Below, in pieces: positions 37,358-50,943 of a stretch of 64,000 bases of DNA (positions within the stretch are counted from its first letter, which is position 1; each line of letters starts with the position of its first letter). Made by a program: the position numbers and the translations under genes. A model generated the notes under the pieces. That model did no database searches. It saw nothing but the letters and a program-made list of their open reading frames with translations, and was not told the DNA's origin. Source of the stretch: Limanda limanda (Eukaryota > Chordata > Actinopteri > Pleuronectiformes > Pleuronectidae); contig NC_083637.1 of the NCBI RefSeq assembly GCF_963576545.1, forward strand, positions 21,200,507 through 21,264,506, in the 5' to 3' direction.

Positions 37358-37868
37358 GGTGAACTTTTACGCACGGTGCACGCGTCGGAGCTGCTTCAGC
37401 CACGCTGTTGAAATGTGACTGAAACTTTCCTCTGGGTCGTTATAAGCAGCAGAGCAGCTTCAGGTGAATACAATCTCCTGTGATTGGTGTCACAGCCATA
37501 TTGGTTCATCCACAGGCACGTGTGTGATCTGTCATCAAGTCACCAAAACCTCCTCAAGTTCCCTCAAGCGCCAGGTACAGCTGACACGTGTTCATCTTCT
37601 GTCTTTACAGTGAAAACAACAAAGCAATGAATTAAATCATCAGTTCACTTGAATGAATTACCTCTAACAGACCAACCCCACTTTTTTTTAAATCACATTT
37701 ATGTATCATTCTTATAAGTATTATTATTATTATACATTTTTATTATTATTGTATTATTATTATTATTTATGCATTTACTTATTTTCTGTCACAAGTTTTC
37801 TGAATATTTGTCAGTTTTTTGTGTAGTTTAGCCTGTAAAATTGTTACCACTACTGCGTCTACTGCTAC

Positions 37869-37915
37869 AAGTACAACTACTACTACTACTACTACTACTA
37901 TTAATAATAATAATT
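37869..37915. repeat. (CTA)n/(ATA)n trinucleotide repeat
   Basis: ACTACTACT units followed by TAATAATAA units; a related ATTATT-rich patch lies at 37718-37770. Confidence 0.85.
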
Positions 37916-38245
37916 ACTAGAAAGGCACTCATACCCCCACCGAGGCCCAACAGTCCTGTCAAATTCGATCAAGCTTGACCAAATTAAACATTGTAACTGA
38001 TATTTTTCATCAAAATACTGTATACAAAAAAAAATATTCCCCGGGAAATTTGTGAAAGTGTAAAAAAGAAAACACCGTATTTCGCAATGTTATCGTCACC
38101 AAAATGTGATGGGTTCTTACCTGACTCTTACTGTAATCCTTCTACCAAGTGCCATGGTACTGTACCGAGTAGTACTTGTGTAACTAACAGACAAACAAAC
38201 AAACACACGTCGAGTAAGTCATAACCTCCTTGTTGGAGGTAATTC
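37915..38245 (+). repeat. Dispersed teleost-type repeat copy
   Basis: Starts near ACTAGAAAGGCACTCATACC and ends with ATAACCTCCTTGTTGGAGGT. Internal phrases include AAATTTGTGAAAGTGTAAAA, CACCAAAATGTGATGGGTTC and a CAAACAAACAAAC tract. This order matches an interspersed repeat that I recall as widespread in percomorph fishes; it is the most complete copy in the window. Family not named. Confidence 0.5.
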
Positions 38246-38597
38246 TAATAATCACGAATAAGGTTTGAAATGTCACAGTATATTGGAGACGCTGCTGCTT
38301 TACCTGTCATTGCGTGTGTTGGACAATAGATGGCAGCATAACATTACTGACAACTACACGTGTGTTGCTTTGTGTTGAGGTGATTGTGAAGGATTTCATA
38401 TGTCATCCTTAATCACAGGGCTCGATTTTTGTTTGTGTGTCTTTGTATCTCCCAAAATAGGGGTCACCGGTTTTTAATTGCAGTTCATGTGTTTTATTGT
38501 ACGTACACATCACTTCAGATGGAAGAGGTCGAGGATGAGGTCAAATATAAGGAAAAGATTAAAAGAAATTGATCACACAAGTGAAAGGCAAGAAAGA

Positions 38598-38722
<125 letters not shown>

Positions 38723-39294
38723 GTGGAGGTGATGGGGACTCGTCCTCCTCTGTAACAACCAGGAAGGCCTGAACAATGGCAGCTGAAGTGGAGTTATAAT
38801 CACTTCCTCTTGATAACATATGTACACACACACAGACACTCGCGCTGTACAAAACAGGGTCCTGTGACTCCGAGTACTCAGACTCGTGTGTAAACACAAT
38901 CGCACACTGCAGCTTTGCCACCACCAGACTGAGTGTAGGTCACAGCCTGAGTCATTTCCTCTAACACAGACCCTTCAACTTTCCCCCTCACACCTCGCTC
39001 TGAAAAACCTGTTTGAGTCTCTCTCTCTCTCTCTTCCATACACACACACAACTAGACACAAAAACACACAAGGGCCTGTCCACACAGATGTGGACACATA
39101 AAACACTGTGTGTGTGTATATATACGCTTGTCAATCATTCGGTATCCACGCCTAATGCACAACATGCTTTATTGCCTATTTTACTATAAATGGGGCCATT
39201 TTTTATTGAATAAACATCATGCTGCATTAAAGTCTTGAAACTTTAGTGATTTAGACAATAAACTCCTTCAGAAAACCTTTCTGGACAGTCATTT

Positions 39295-39412
39295 TCTCAT
39301 TGACTTGAAACTCACATATTTTTCGCAACCAGTGGAGTCGCCCCCTGCTGGTCATTTGAGAGAATACAGGTTTTGGCACTTCTGTTTTGGCTTCACTTTC
39401 CAGACCGATAGT
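39295..39412 (+). repeat. Dispersed repeat fragment with CGCCCCCTGCTGG
   Basis: Contains CATTGACTTGAAACTCACAT, then AGTGGAGTCGCCCCCTGCTG, then GGCTTCACTTTCCAGACCG, an order I recall from a common teleost interspersed repeat. The same 13-base core recurs at about 46334. Confidence 0.5.
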
Positions 39413-40086
39413 TTACGATCTCTGGTGGCCAGAAATATGTTATCGCAGTTAAAATGCCATAGTTCTGTTGCCTTTTTGATTGCATTTATGCTTTTTTGTT
39501 TAAAGAATTGAAGAGGAATCAACATATATATATATATATATTTTAGTGATGATATTTGCTGAAAGAAACACGTTTTTAATTTTATATCAACACTTTTAAT
39601 ATTCCCGTGCAACCACAGTTTTAGAGCTTGTCAAAGGGCAAGAAAATGGAAGTGTATTAATCAGAGTTTAGCAGCAGGTTGACAATCATATTAAAATGAC
39701 AAGCACCTCTTAAGGCAAAACTGAAATCATCCAAAAAAATGAACGGAAAGGGATATTTTCACTTGTCTCTTCCCTTGGCAGTGTCTCCACGTCTTTTGTA
39801 TTTTCCTATCCCTTGTTTCACTGTTAGTAATTTCCCTCTCTCGGGCGTGAGAAACCAGGGAGGATAAACAGACATGGTGATTCCATTTGTTCTCATGCTC
39901 TCTTGCTACTGTTTTATTATCATTATATCGTAAAGGTCAGAATGTCCTTCAGCAAAGGACGGGCTAGTGGGAGCCTTTACCAGGGGGGCTGATGTATGGC
40001 AGTGCTGCTTAATAAGATGAATTGGGTGAAATTCAAGAAATAAGCAAAGGAAATCATTCATTATTACCTGTTGAAGCGGAGTCGTG

Positions 40087-40219
<133 letters not shown>

Positions 40220-40414
40220 CGTGCGTGCCTACGCTCCTCTTATTGCCCGTGAGATCATCCTGCTGGCCTTTTGACCTGGAAGTGCTTATGGTTCCTCAGA
40301 GACGCACTGAAGGGTGTGGAGTGTTTCTGTCCAGCCCCGTCGTCTTTGACTCGTTGTTAGTCTGAACAATGTGAGGTGATTGGAGGAAATTCCAAAGTGC
40401 AGGTTCAAGGCTTC

Positions 40415-40421
40415 ACACCCA

Positions 40422-40455
<34 letters not shown>
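40415..40455. repeat. (CA)n microsatellite, short
   Basis: CACACCC units followed by CA dinucleotides, about 40 bases. Confidence 0.9.
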
Positions 40456-40459
<4 letters not shown>

Positions 40460-41390
40460 AGGAGAATACAGTTTTACATTATCTCATTTTAAAAAGAAAT
40501 GTAATGAAAAATACTTAAAAAAAACATTTTCCAGACAATCAACACAATTACAAGTTCAGAATCTGTCAATTATGGATGAAAAGTTAACATCCATGTTTCA
40601 GGAACATCACTTTGCTTCACAACACTGTAGGATGCTCCCTTTAATACTTGTGATTTTTGTTCAATCGAGGAACCTTAGCTTCAAGCCAAAGCTCACGCTA
40701 CAAGTTGTAGCTAATGGCTTTATTAGTGACTGATAATGATACCAACTGTGCTTTATTTTCTAGAAGCAGTTTGTGAAAAATCTCTCTGGCTGATGTCTCG
40801 TGCTTTATCTTTTTAACTGGGTAAAAATCAGAATGTTAGCTATTTATAGGAGCAGACTAATAACTGATGAATATTCACATTGTCAGATGACTTCCTAAGA
40901 TTTCATGGCACATTTTTAAAAGATGGGAAACTTGTGACCTACAAATAATTATAACTGCAGATTGAAGTGCTTATAAAAAAGCGACACACACACACATCAG
41001 CATTTTAACTCGACAATTAATGTACTAACCAGCAAAGGAGCAGGTATGTCTGGCTTATATTGGATTAGTACGTATTAGTGAGTAATTTATTAACCTCTAA
41101 CTCAGCCATTTGTTACAGATTATAAACCCCTATTAGGAAAAATAGCTTAGAAATGAGTACATTTTATTTCTTCTGTAAATTGCATGCACATAACTGGCAT
41201 TTACCCCTCATCATATATACCCTCCTCTCCCTCTGTGCTGCCTCCATCTTCTTTCAGTCCTTCTTTTCCTCCCTCCCTCCATCCATCTCTTGCTTCTTCT
41301 CTTTTGACATTCTTCCTCCCTGCTTTCCCAGATCAACTTGAGGTGTCTATGGGAAATCATTAGAATAGATTGTGCTGCAGTGCTGCGTCA

Positions 41391-41392
<2 letters not shown>

Positions 41393-41464
<72 letters not shown>
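41393..41464. repeat. (AC)n microsatellite
   Basis: A 72-base AC run. Confidence 0.97.
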
Positions 41465-41465
<1 letters not shown>

Positions 41466-42267
41466 AAAGCAGAGGGACGTTACAACCCTCTTTGCCATTT
41501 TAAGTGTGATACTGGGGACAAATTCTTGGCAAGGTATTGTACTTTTGTTTGTGTGATTGTGTGTGTGTGTGTGGGGGGGCTGAACACACTCAAATACACA
41601 CGCAAAACATTGATTGCAAATAATGATGACAAACACACAAGCCGTGTGGCAAAGACAAAGGTGTGCTTTGTCTGTCCACATAAGTCAGCGGTTCTCAGAT
41701 ATCAAAGCAGAGGAGAGCAAAAGAACCGCAAAAGGATGTGGGTTAGAGTGACACAAGCAGTGAGAGAAGCATGCGTGTGTGTTTTTGTGTGTGTCAGTTT
41801 GTGAAATGTATCAAGGATGGAGGGAATTTCCGTTAAGAAAAGAAAAAAATGTGATACTGATATCAGACATTTTTTGAATTCTCAGACACATTCAACTCAA
41901 CGCTTTGTTTTTTCGAATGCTGCTCATCACTTCTCCATGTTGTAATGCCTCAGGTATGACTTCTGTCATTGCATTTCAAACATTTCTCTCTTTGCCCTTC
42001 ACTTTCTGCCTCTCATTCTTTGTCAGATTGGCGCTTAGCTCCACTCTATTAATATTTCATGCTGCCACTCCAGTACCAGCCTATCAATAATCCAGACAAG
42101 ACACACCTTGGGCCTAATCCATCATACTCACCACTGACCAGGCTGCAAAATTGTGTGTTGATAGATCATTTGTTTCTGCTGACAAAGCCCTCGTCGCTGG
42201 CTTGTGTAAACGGGCTGAGGACTCGACAGCTGAGAGATCGAAATGAGTCATTTATCATTTCCTGTAG

Positions 42268-42388
<121 letters not shown>

Positions 42389-45164
42389 TGCTGTTAGCTT
42401 TGTGAGGACACTCATTGACATAATGCATTGATTTGATTATGTTCCTGAAACCAAGTCTTAACCCTCAGCCCTTTGAATGTGTGAGGATCAACCAAAAAAC
42501 GTCCCCAAAATGCAGGTGGGATCCTCACTCCAGTCTAAAATTCATTGTTGCAAGGTCACACGTTGGATTAGCCATAGTCCTAAAGGTCGTAGCTTACTCA
42601 AAATACAATATTAGTTACAAATTGTAACTCCAGATTCTGTGAGTAAAGCCTTAGACCAGAGCTGTCAGTCAAAGTTATAACTGAAATGAAGCCCATCACA
42701 CAAGGAGGTGTGGACACATTTTTGTCCTGTGCTGTAAAGTTCTAAATTGGTCCTCATAAAGTCGAGCCATTCAAGCGCGCACACACAAACACAAATGTTT
42801 ACTGGTGTGCAGGGGTGAAAATCAATACAGGTTTTCTTTGATCTTCAGTACAAAAAACACTAACATGGTTGATGAGCTAATTCATTAATGTTTCTTATTT
42901 GCCAAATTAAATGATATAGAAGTGTTCTCATAGGTCAGGGGGAAAACGATCCATCAATTTCCAGTGGCTTGTTTTTTTGCATGCATACAGACGCGCCACA
43001 GTTTATTGGTATTATATGGAAAACACAAATGGAGGATATGGACTTGTGGTGTTGCTGATTATAATTATTGGCTGCAGTAAGAGTTGTTGTATATGTGGAG
43101 TTTTAACTGTTTGTACCTTGGGTGCAATTGTTCTCTGTTGGATGTCATTGTAAGATGTGAGCTTCACTTTGGTCAAACCTTTGCCCTGATGATGGTCTAA
43201 TGAATATTCAAATATTCACACGAGGATATCCAAACCTTCTTCATTATTTGTTTTTATTGATCTAAAATATACTTTTTTTTTTTTTTAGACCTTACCTTCT
43301 ACTAATGGACCTTATGGCCACCATCTGATTGAAAACACTGCAGAGTACACCATGTTCTGAAAGCAGCTACAATCCCATGACAATCGCAGAATCGGCATCT
43401 GCAAAAGAAGATCCTGCTATATGATCAAAAGCTCCAGAACAGCCACTGAAAGATAAAAATGTTTTGTTAGTGAAGGGGGTAATTCCACAATCCTTGAATG
43501 AAATGATTTCTCTTGAAATAATCTCTAAAGCCAAAAACAAGATACGAACACAAAGACAGATGCATGATGGGAAACGTCTGTGAAGGTTATTACTGTTTGT
43601 GAAGGCAGTAAAGAAGCAATGAAAGACCCAGTGTATTGTCCTTAGGCCAGCCCAGAAATTATCATCTGCATGCAAACGTGTGGCTTTTTATAATCCACCT
43701 GTGTGCCTTCAAAGCCACTGAGCCATTTCAGCACATTGGTGACATGCAGTAAAAGTGAAAGCAATAGACAGAAACCTTTCTCCAATGAACCAGTGCAAAC
43801 AAAGCTACTGGGACAGTTTTCTGTAACCACTTATCCCACACATCAGCCTGTATTTGATATTACTACACTACATACCCATGCATCTAAACGTACAAATAAC
43901 GAAACAGGGAGCAAATCATAAAACATTTAAGTACTTCTCTATTTTCTCTGCACCCGAGCCATCTATTCTGTTGTTTAATCCAAAATGCAGCCTAGAAGGG
44001 ACTGAGTGGTATTATCTGTGGATCAGCCAACTCTCCGTAACAAGAAAGGGAATCAAAGCGGCGGAGGAGAGACGGGGAGGGGCGCAAGGGGGTGCAGGGA
44101 TGCATAGTGGAGAACTTCAAAGGTGAACGCAGAGTTCACACAGATATGAGGCTCAGACAACAGAGCAGAGCCCTCACAGACTCTGAGAGCTGAGAGCGTG
44201 CACATGACATACACACACTTGGGTGGGGTGAGGGATGCGGGGGGGTACAAAGCTGCAAATACTGTCAACAATAACATCCTTCATGCCTGATGTATGTCTG
44301 TGAGTTTTTATTTTTTTTAAAAGCCAGCTGGCAGGCAGACTAGAGGAGGAGGAGTTGGGGGCTTTGGGGGTCCAGTGGGGACGTTGGAGGCAGCAGTGGT
44401 GGGTGGGAGTTGCTGTGGGGGTCCGAGCCAGGTATCAGGTGTATCTGGAGCTGAGAGGCCCCTCACATGGGCATCCTATTCACCTGCTGCCCGGACCTGG
44501 ACAAAGGCTGGGGCTCTGGGGCGCTGGGGCTCCACCGGGCCACAGACAGGCCAGGTAACACTAGAAGGTCCTAATGGCCCCAAGATGAAGGGATGAAGAT
44601 GGTTAGAAGAAGATTACAACATGGGAAAATGTTGGGTTAAAACCAGAGCTTTTTGATCCTCTGAGGCTCCGCCGTCAACACAGTCACCTTTTCCCATGGA
44701 GCCCCCTTCAACAACTGAGCAGGGCTTCCCAGAAACCATATGATCCAGATATTCATTAATGCCACAAACAAATCATACAATGAAAATCATAAAGAATAAA
44801 TCAATAAACTAATCACAATATGTATTATTAAAGTGATCACAGTGACACAACAATCTGGATGGAAATGTCATCATTAAAACAGCATATGCTTCCAAAATAA
44901 TGCACAGTTTTACTATTACTTTGAGCATGTGAAAAGCAAGGCCAACGTTAACTCTTGTTTTGAATTTATTTCTACCACTTCTTTGCTTCTACCCTAGTTA
45001 GCATGCTAACCAGCTAGCCCTGACCCGTGTCACCACTTTCTGATTGCGAGTGAAGAAGTAGCTGCTCTTGTTATAACCTCATTTGTTCGTTTTGTTTATG
45101 CAATGACGGCTGAAGCTCTTGGCAAGCAACCATCACCTGCTCCTAGCAGGAAACTATGTTAAGT

Positions 45165-45242
45165 GGTGTGTGTGTGTGTGTGTGTGTCTGTGTGTGTGTG
45201 TATGTGTGTGTTTGTGTGTGTTTGTGTGTGTGTGTGTGTGTG
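45165..45242. repeat. Imperfect (GT)n microsatellite
   Basis: A 78-base GT run with CT, AT and TT interruptions. Shorter relatives are at 45414-45452 and 45586-45620. Confidence 0.95.
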
Positions 45243-46243
45243 AGAGAGTATGAAACTGATGCCCATTTTACTTCCTGGGTGTCCTTTGCAACAACAGCAG
45301 TGACTTTTATGAAAGTAAAGGCATATTGATTTCTTACTGCCAACACATACATACAGCAAAGAGCTAAATCCAAACAATAATTACCATACCTGACTGACAT
45401 ACAGACAGACAGACGTGTGTGTGTGTCTGTGTGTGTGCGTGTGTGTGTGTGTATGTACGCACAAAAGCTCCCTGTAGCTTGATTTTACACAGACTTAAAT
45501 TATTGTAAAATGGTACGATTAAACTGACCCAATATCACAGTACTATGTTTCTAGTTTAAATACCTTTTGATAGACCACAAAAGCGTGTATGTGTGTGTGT
45601 GTCTGTGTGTGTGTGTGTACATGAACCTTCAAAGGGGACCCTAGATGTGCCAGTCCACCTGACTTCAGGCTTCAGTATAGGGACACATGTAGACTCTCCT
45701 GCACACACTTGTCAGTGATTAAACCACACAAGAGTTTCCTGTCCTGACACGTCCATGCTCAGCTCACCACAGCTGGGCAGGATGGGTCTGGATTCAGGTT
45801 CTAAACAAGAGAACCAGACAACAACTGCAAAGTGGAGGGAAGAGCAACCTGATCAGGAATATTTTCATGTGTATATTTGTATCTGGAATGCCACTGCACT
45901 TTATCTGTGACGTCACAGAGCAATTTCATGGGTAACTGTTTTTGGAGGTTTTAAGTCCTAACATTGAATTTCTGGTTATAGTCATTCACCTTATCTGTAG
46001 GGGAAGGTCAAATCTCTCAGTTCAAATGTTTGAGGTCTACAGCTTAGATTCCATCACTTCACACACTTTGATTTACTTTTATTGTTTCCGTCAGTCAGCA
46101 ACAGACGTTCACAATTCTCACACCATAGGTCTGGCTCCGTTTAGCCAAATAAAAAATAAAAAATCGCAGGCCAGATAGGAAACATGCCAATTGTAGCAAA
46201 TTAAAGGAACTTAACCAACTGAGTCAGAAGTAGTAGCTGTACT

Positions 46244-46355
46244 GCGATCAGTCCAGGGTGGGTTAAGCCCATAGATTGTATATAATGATAACATAATTAA
46301 CATAATGGTGCACCACAAGGGAAACACATTAAACGCCCCCTGCTGGCAAGTAAAG
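46244..46355 (+). repeat. Dispersed repeat fragment sharing the CGCCCCCTGCTGG core
   Basis: Contains AGCCCATAGATTGTATATAA and, about 70 bases later, CGCCCCCTGCTGGCAAG. It appears to be another part of the family at 39295-39412. Name not assigned. Confidence 0.4.
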
Positions 46356-47243
46356 GGACATTTTTGGTAGTTCACATTTAATACTACTGATTGACAGTTG
46401 AAACTTACAATTGGCTGAGCGTATGTTTCGCAGGACTTCAATACTTCACTATACTTACATCAATTGTGTTCACCATTAATAATCAAGATTGGGTAGTGCC
46501 ATATACTTCAATAACTTGTCCTGCCACAGTTTCATAATGAACCACAAAACATAATAATAACATTAGAGATCTTATTGTGTGCAGTGATATTTGTCACAGG
46601 CTCTCGTTTGCCATCATGCTACCACTGCTCGCGTTATGTTCCCAAACATATTTACCGTCCACGCAGACAGTCAGCTCTCATAGTTTGAGCTGCAGTTGTG
46701 GCATCAATGCAGTTCCCTGTCTCGTGTGAGAACTTGTCTTTCACTATTTAGTCTCTGTTCCTGTCACTCTGAATCATGAGAGCAACATTCATGCATAGTT
46801 GGAGGAAGTAGAGACATGTTGTCCATTATATATATATATATAGCTTATGGTTTAGCCTGATGATGCACAAATGCAGCGGGCAGCAGGACCCAAAGCTAGA
46901 CAGGCTAGCTTAGGGTTTAGATGGGTTTACTTCCTTCACAGATGATGTTTCCCTCATAAATTATATTGTTGACTTGGATATTATCCGGTGTCTGTTACAG
47001 CTTTGCTTTGTGACATGTCAAGTGATGGAATTACTGAATGAGGCTCTTAATGAGAGAACACTGCTTTCTTTCACATCACAGGTTTGTCAATGAAGCGTCA
47101 ACATATGATACGCTCCTCCTCTGGAGAAAAAGTGTGTGTGTGGAGTGAGACTGTGCAGGAGTGTGTGTAATTGCAGTATATCTAAGAACAACCTGAGGCC
47201 ACGCAGTTGTTTACCTCCTGGCAGGTCAAAACTGCTTGGAAGA

Positions 47244-47379
<136 letters not shown>

Positions 47380-48949
47380 CCAGGAAAGGAAACTCCCTGG
47401 CTCAGAAAGGCAGTGATCACTCATATCCTGATCTTCTGATAACAACGTGTGTGCGTGCGTGTGTGTTTTGTCTGCTTTCTATTTCCATAGTTACAGGCTG
47501 TATTCATGATGCCACAGTATGTATAAGGCAAGCATTACATAGCTCAACTGCCATGTGTCCTGCATACACAGTCACTGATACAGACACAAACACGCAGAGC
47601 GCTGATTTTTTCCAAATACTGTCCGTCACCGCCACATGTCGTAACTCCTCAGGTATGGATACTGTCATCGCAGTCAAACACCTCCGTCGCCCCTTTTAAA
47701 GAGAAATCATCAGTGAGACACAGGTGACACAACCACAAAATAAGACGTGATCAAATACCTCGTCGTGCTTGCGTGTGGTTGTTTCGGACAGCAGCTGTGG
47801 CTGATAACAACAACAATGAATGACATCATGATTATTACAATTCTCATGTGCATCATTTCACATATAGCAGATTTGTCTTCGTCCTTGCAGTTTCTCTATT
47901 TTTACTTCAAAGTAATCCTACAAAATGGTGGGTTTGAGAATTTCTGTGGTATTAAACAGTTAGTTCACTTTTTCCAGATTTCCTTCAGTCTTTCCTCCAA
48001 CGAATTGTTAAGCGGAGGTGACAAGTGAAGCAGAACCTGACACATCTTGTCTTGTAATCAATTTTATTGGTAGACAATGGCCCCTAGACAGTAACCAGAC
48101 TCATTAAATATGTAACATTTGCTCTGTGAACAGCACAACTCTCTTCGCTGGAAAAATTAATGTTTTATATGATTTTCGTTTATTTTTAATGATGATGCAT
48201 GTGCTCCACCTCCGTTAAAACGCCTTTTCTTTTCATTTTAGTAGACTGGTCCTTGTAGTTTACACAAATTTACACAATTATCTATTTTTTTATCATTGAT
48301 AATTTTTGTCTTTATCCAGAGCTCCAGACCGGCCAAACCCTGTCTGGTTCTCCACGTGTGTGTGTGTGTTTGTGTGAAAAGTAGAATCCTTCGTGTTTGC
48401 ACTGAAAACAACATGTTTCATAAAAGGAGCAGCAACAGAAAAGAGCACTGAAGAAGGTTTTGTTCTGAAAATCTGGCAACTCGTCAGCCTGACGCTGTCT
48501 ACACCTCTCCCAGCTGAGAACAGACACCACACGCACACGCACACACACATGCTTGCTTTGAAAAAAGGGTGTAATAAAACTTCCTTGTCAGTCTTTCATG
48601 TGTGAGGCTTAAGAGCTGTCACACCAACAGGAGGAAACCACCATGCTTTGATAGGCCCTCCGCACTGAACAGAAAGCTGCGCACAGCATGCACGGACGTG
48701 TGTCGCTGTGTGTGCACGTCTTTGTGTGTCTGTGTGCGAAATATTCTCAGGTTCCATTGCTTCATAAGGCTACTTGATATCTAATTATATATTTAATAGT
48801 GGTATGGCCAAACAGCAGGATGCTAATGTATCATGTTAACCAGTACATCAGTGAAGTTTGAGAAATGTTTGCCCAAATGTGTTTCGGTGAAATAACATTC
48901 AATGCAAACCAATCCTTCCTCCGTCAGGCTTGTTCATAGACAATTTTGT

Positions 48950-49355
48950 AAATGTTCACTTGGACTGACAGATTAAATAATTAGAATTTGGTTGTCAAAG
49001 GTGAATCTTGTGAATGCAACAGCTCAGGAACAACTTCAGGGAATATCAGTTCAGTTGGACTCAAAGAGAAACTGATTAGATTTGTCAAAGGTCAAGGTCC
49101 CAGTGACCTCCTGTTGTTGTGAACACGATATCTCAAGAACTCCTTCAGGGAATTTCTTCAAATTTGGTTCAAATATTCACTTGAATTCAGAGATAAATTG
49201 GTTCGATTTGAGTCGTCACAAAACATCTTTTTGGCCTCTTATACATGATATCTCCAGTGTACCTATAGGGAGTTTCTTCAAATTTTGACCAGTTGTCTTG
49301 ATTCAAAGATTAATTAATTGGATTTTAGTGTTCAAAGGAAAAGGTGACCTAATAA
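48950..49355 (+). repeat. Degenerate tandem repeat, unit about 120 bp, three to four units
   Basis: Recurring phrases: TTCACTTGGACTGACAGATT, CAGTTGGACTCAAAGAGAAA, TTCACTTGAATTCAGAGATA and TCTTGATTCAAAGATTAATT at about 48956, 49053, 49177 and 49293. They are interleaved with GTCAAAGGTCAAGGT-like and CTTCAGGGAATTTCTTCAAA-like phrases. Spacings are about 97, 124 and 116 bases. I recall this wording from a repeat common in percomorph intergenic DNA. Confidence 0.7.
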
Positions 49356-50492
49356 TCTGGGGGAGAAAGATTATACACTAATATTTCAGTGACGATATAT
49401 GTACTGTTTATCTTTTAGTTGTTCCTTTAATGGTCATTATTAAGATTATCTGAATAATGCTTGAATCCCTATAGCTGACTCAGCTGGATTTAGTCCTCCA
49501 TTTTGGTTACCTCATTGTTGGAGCATAGCTTAGTATTTCCATCAGGTCGAACAATAAAATCAACACACTTACAGGGGAATGGATGAAGAAAGTGGAGGAG
49601 AAAACGACTGAGAAGCCTTGTCCTACATAGTGAAAGGACTCGGCCTTCAGTGGTTGCAAAACCACTTAGGATTGATCACAAATAAGAGATAATCAATTCA
49701 ACTCCAATTGAATTCACATCAAGCAGAGGGGGGAGAGGGCATTTTAACAGAGCAGCCAAGGCATTCTTCTGCTCTGTCATTGATAGTTCTGTGTTTGACA
49801 GACATTTGTCATGCCGAGACCTTGTGGAGAAATCCCACTGAGTAGTCAATAAAAATCCATTGCCTCCCATATGCATTTTCCGTATCTGGAAAATCTCTGC
49901 TGTCATTTTTGTTCTTGTTGTTTCTCATCAGCAGCGGCTTTGTCCATGCATATAGCCCCACATACCCCTCTGCCTCCTGCCCCCCCTCCTCCCCCCAACA
50001 CACAAATGCCGTTCCATTGATCCGCTAATCTAGTGGGGCGGGGAAGTGTAAGACTCTCATTCAGTTAAAATCATTATCCCTACCAATAGATAGATGGAGA
50101 AAAGGGATATAAAGAGAAAGGATGCCCAGAGGAGGGCCGATGAGGAGAGAGGATAGGATGAGAAGGAGAAGGAGAGGGAGAGAAGAGAAATGAGGGATGC
50201 AGAGATAGAGAAGGATGGAGAGTGACGTTTTCTTGCAAATCATCTGCATAGTCTTTTCTGTCTTTTTCTAAAGTCTTCTGTCCCTCATTGCATCTGTCCC
50301 TTTCTCTCATTTACCAACTATCATCCCACACACACAAACAGTCACTGCAGAGAGGAATGTTTTGCAGAGAGAAGTCTTTGCAGCGGTCGATAGCGCTTGG
50401 TGAGTGATCTATCGACGGAGCGGGAGTGTGTGAGAGATGAGTTCAATAAACTTCAATTTAGCTCCACTTGCTTTAATTACTTCCACCCTCTT

Positions 50493-50607
<115 letters not shown>

Positions 50608-50943
50608 CACTCATGTGTGTACACCCCAGAGGCTTCGGTGTTTGACTACCCATGAAGGCTGATAATAAAAATACAGCGGCCATTATTGAATTCTGGGTCT
50701 GCAGAGTATTTAGGAGTCTCGGGGCTGTGGCCTCTTAAGGTGTGAATGTAAGAGGGAGACTAAATAATTGAAAGACTATCGTACATTTTTGATAATTGTG
50801 TCAATGTCATATCATCTAATGGAATGGACATAGTGGGGTGATAACATGTTTAGCTTTTATTTAACTTTTCAGGTTCAAGCCATCCTGCTTGAAGTTCTTT
50901 TGCAATGATCCTAGAAGGCCGTACACAAACCAATCTCATATCT

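Noticed and set aside
46801..46860. (TA)n palindrome that might be a hairpin RNA
   Set aside because: A short AT dinucleotide run with no stable GC stem; similar runs occur at 12000, 20340 and 39525.
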